Below, in pieces: positions 63,443-64,000 of a stretch of DNA of 64,000 nt. Made by a program: the position numbers and the translations under genes. The stretch spans positions 124,001-188,000 of the forward strand of contig JACKLK010000005.1 of assembly GCA_024236015.1 (NCBI GenBank), in the 5' to 3' direction. The notes under the pieces were generated by a model, which saw only the letters and a program-made list of their open reading frames with translations, did not search any database and was not told the DNA's origin. This DNA comes from Rhodoferax sp. (GTDB lineage Bacteria; Pseudomonadota; Gammaproteobacteria; Burkholderiales; Burkholderiaceae_C). Position 1 is the stretch's first letter. Each line of letters begins with the position of its first letter.

Positions 63443-64000
63443 TCAGACGCCGCGCGAGCGGTCCGACCGGAAGTGCGCGCGAAACGCCCCGAAACGGCCG
63501 GCATCCAGCGCTTCGCGCACCTCCCGCATCAGGTTCAGGTAGTAGTGCAGGTTGTGGATGCTGGCCAGCATCGGGCTGAGCATCTCGCCGCAACGCTCGA
63601 GGTGGTGCAGGTAGGCGCGCGAGAAACCGCCGCGCCCGCCCTGGTCCCAGGACACGCCGGCCGAGCCGGCGCAGGCGTAGCAGGTGCAGGTCGTGTCCAG
63701 CGGCTGCGGGTCGGCCTTGTGGCGCGCGTTGCGGATCTTCAGGTCGCCGAAACGCGTGAACAGGCTGCCGTTGCGCGCGTTGCGCGTGGGCATCACGCAG
63801 TCGAACATGTCCACGCCCTGGGCCACGCCTTCGACCAGGTCTTCCGGCGTACCCACGCCCATCAGGTAGCGCGGCTTGTGCGCCGGCAGGCGATGCGGCG
63901 TATGCGCCATGATGCGCAGCATCTCGTCCTTGGGTTCGCCGACGCTGACACCGCCCACCGCATAACCGGGGAAATCCATCTCGACCAGCTGCTCCAGTGA
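63443..64000 (-). CDS. tgt: Queuine tRNA-ribosyltransferase, C-terminal part (5' end outside window)
   Basis: The last 186 residues of tRNA-guanine transglycosylase, which inserts preQ1 (bacteria) at the wobble base of GU(N) anticodons. The window edge cuts the start; the frame stays open through SLEQLVEMDFPGYAVGGVSV. The catalytic Asp lies in GVDMFDCVMPTRNARNG and the zinc ligands in TCTCYACAG with the later His in RAYLHHLERCGEM. The ending is a normal Tgt C-terminus. Confidence 0.95.
   Translation of the reverse strand, partial: SLEQLVEMDFPGYAVGGVSVGEPKDEMLRIMAHTPHRLPAHKPRYLMGVGTPEDLVEGVAQGVDMFDCVMPTRNARNGSLFTRFGDLKIRNARHKADPQPLDTTCTCYACAGSAGVSWDQGGRGGFSRAYLHHLERCGEMLSPMLASIHNLHYYLNLMREVREALDAGRFGAFRAHFRSDRSRGV

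Overview
The window is a 64 kb piece of a high-GC Gram-negative chromosome. Gene content points to Betaproteobacteria, probably order Burkholderiales: a Bug/TctC-type periplasmic binding protein, an Omp32-like general porin, a glucose-type ABC importer, a soxBDAG sarcosine oxidase operon, and an exopolysaccharide locus with PEP-CTERM proteins. I cannot fix the genus. No tRNA, rRNA, CRISPR array, complete insertion sequence or prophage was seen. Both ends cut genes: a histidine kinase on the left and tgt on the right.

Left part (1-30 kb), transport and catabolism. A sensor kinase faces a minus-strand carbohydrate ABC importer (ATPase, two permeases, binding protein; 0.8-4.9 kb). A LysR regulator then diverges from a small operon of Bug-type binding protein, alpha/beta hydrolase and DUF3237 protein (5.1-8.5 kb). 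At 8.8-20.1 kb lies a one-carbon/serine/sarcosine block: glyA, sdaA, soxB-soxD-soxA-soxG, a HyuA-like hydantoinase/oxoprolinase protein and a cysteine-rich protein. SoxBDAG converts sarcosine to glycine and methylene-THF, GlyA makes serine from both, and SdaA deaminates serine to pyruvate. An EamA transporter, a porin, an OmpA-like lipoprotein and a separate dimethylglycine-dehydrogenase-like flavoprotein follow.

A decayed stretch (26.4-29.9 kb) holds an intact MntA-like nucleotidyltransferase, a shredded hepT partner, the orphan sorting tail of a lost PEP-CTERM protein, a type B carboxylesterase, and a TRAP binding protein broken by one in-frame amber codon.

Central and right part (30.5-57.9 kb), an exopolysaccharide locus almost wholly on the plus strand with many ATGA overlaps. 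It has an initiating sugar-phosphate transferase, Wza-like export lipoprotein, Wzc-like co-polymerase with a separate kinase-fold protein that has lost its P-loop, a Wzy-like ligase/polymerase, Wzx flippase, seven further glycosyltransferases (three GT4, three GT2, one WecG/TagA), FkbM methyltransferase, two serine-acetyltransferase-like proteins (one a tandem fusion), a beta-propeller lipoprotein and a DegT aminotransferase. Two submodules stand out. One is a CDP-sugar pair (cytidylyltransferase plus 4,6-dehydratase) followed by a B12-binding radical SAM enzyme. The other is a fatty-acyl set (acyl-CoA ligase, KASIII-like enzyme, antisense AspH/LpxO-like hydroxylase). Together they suggest a polymer with an unusual deoxysugar and an acyl decoration.

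The right edge (58.5-64 kb) has a PEP-CTERM protein with a possible sigma-54 promoter, an AsmA protein, a di-heme cytochrome c peroxidase and the C-terminal part of tgt.
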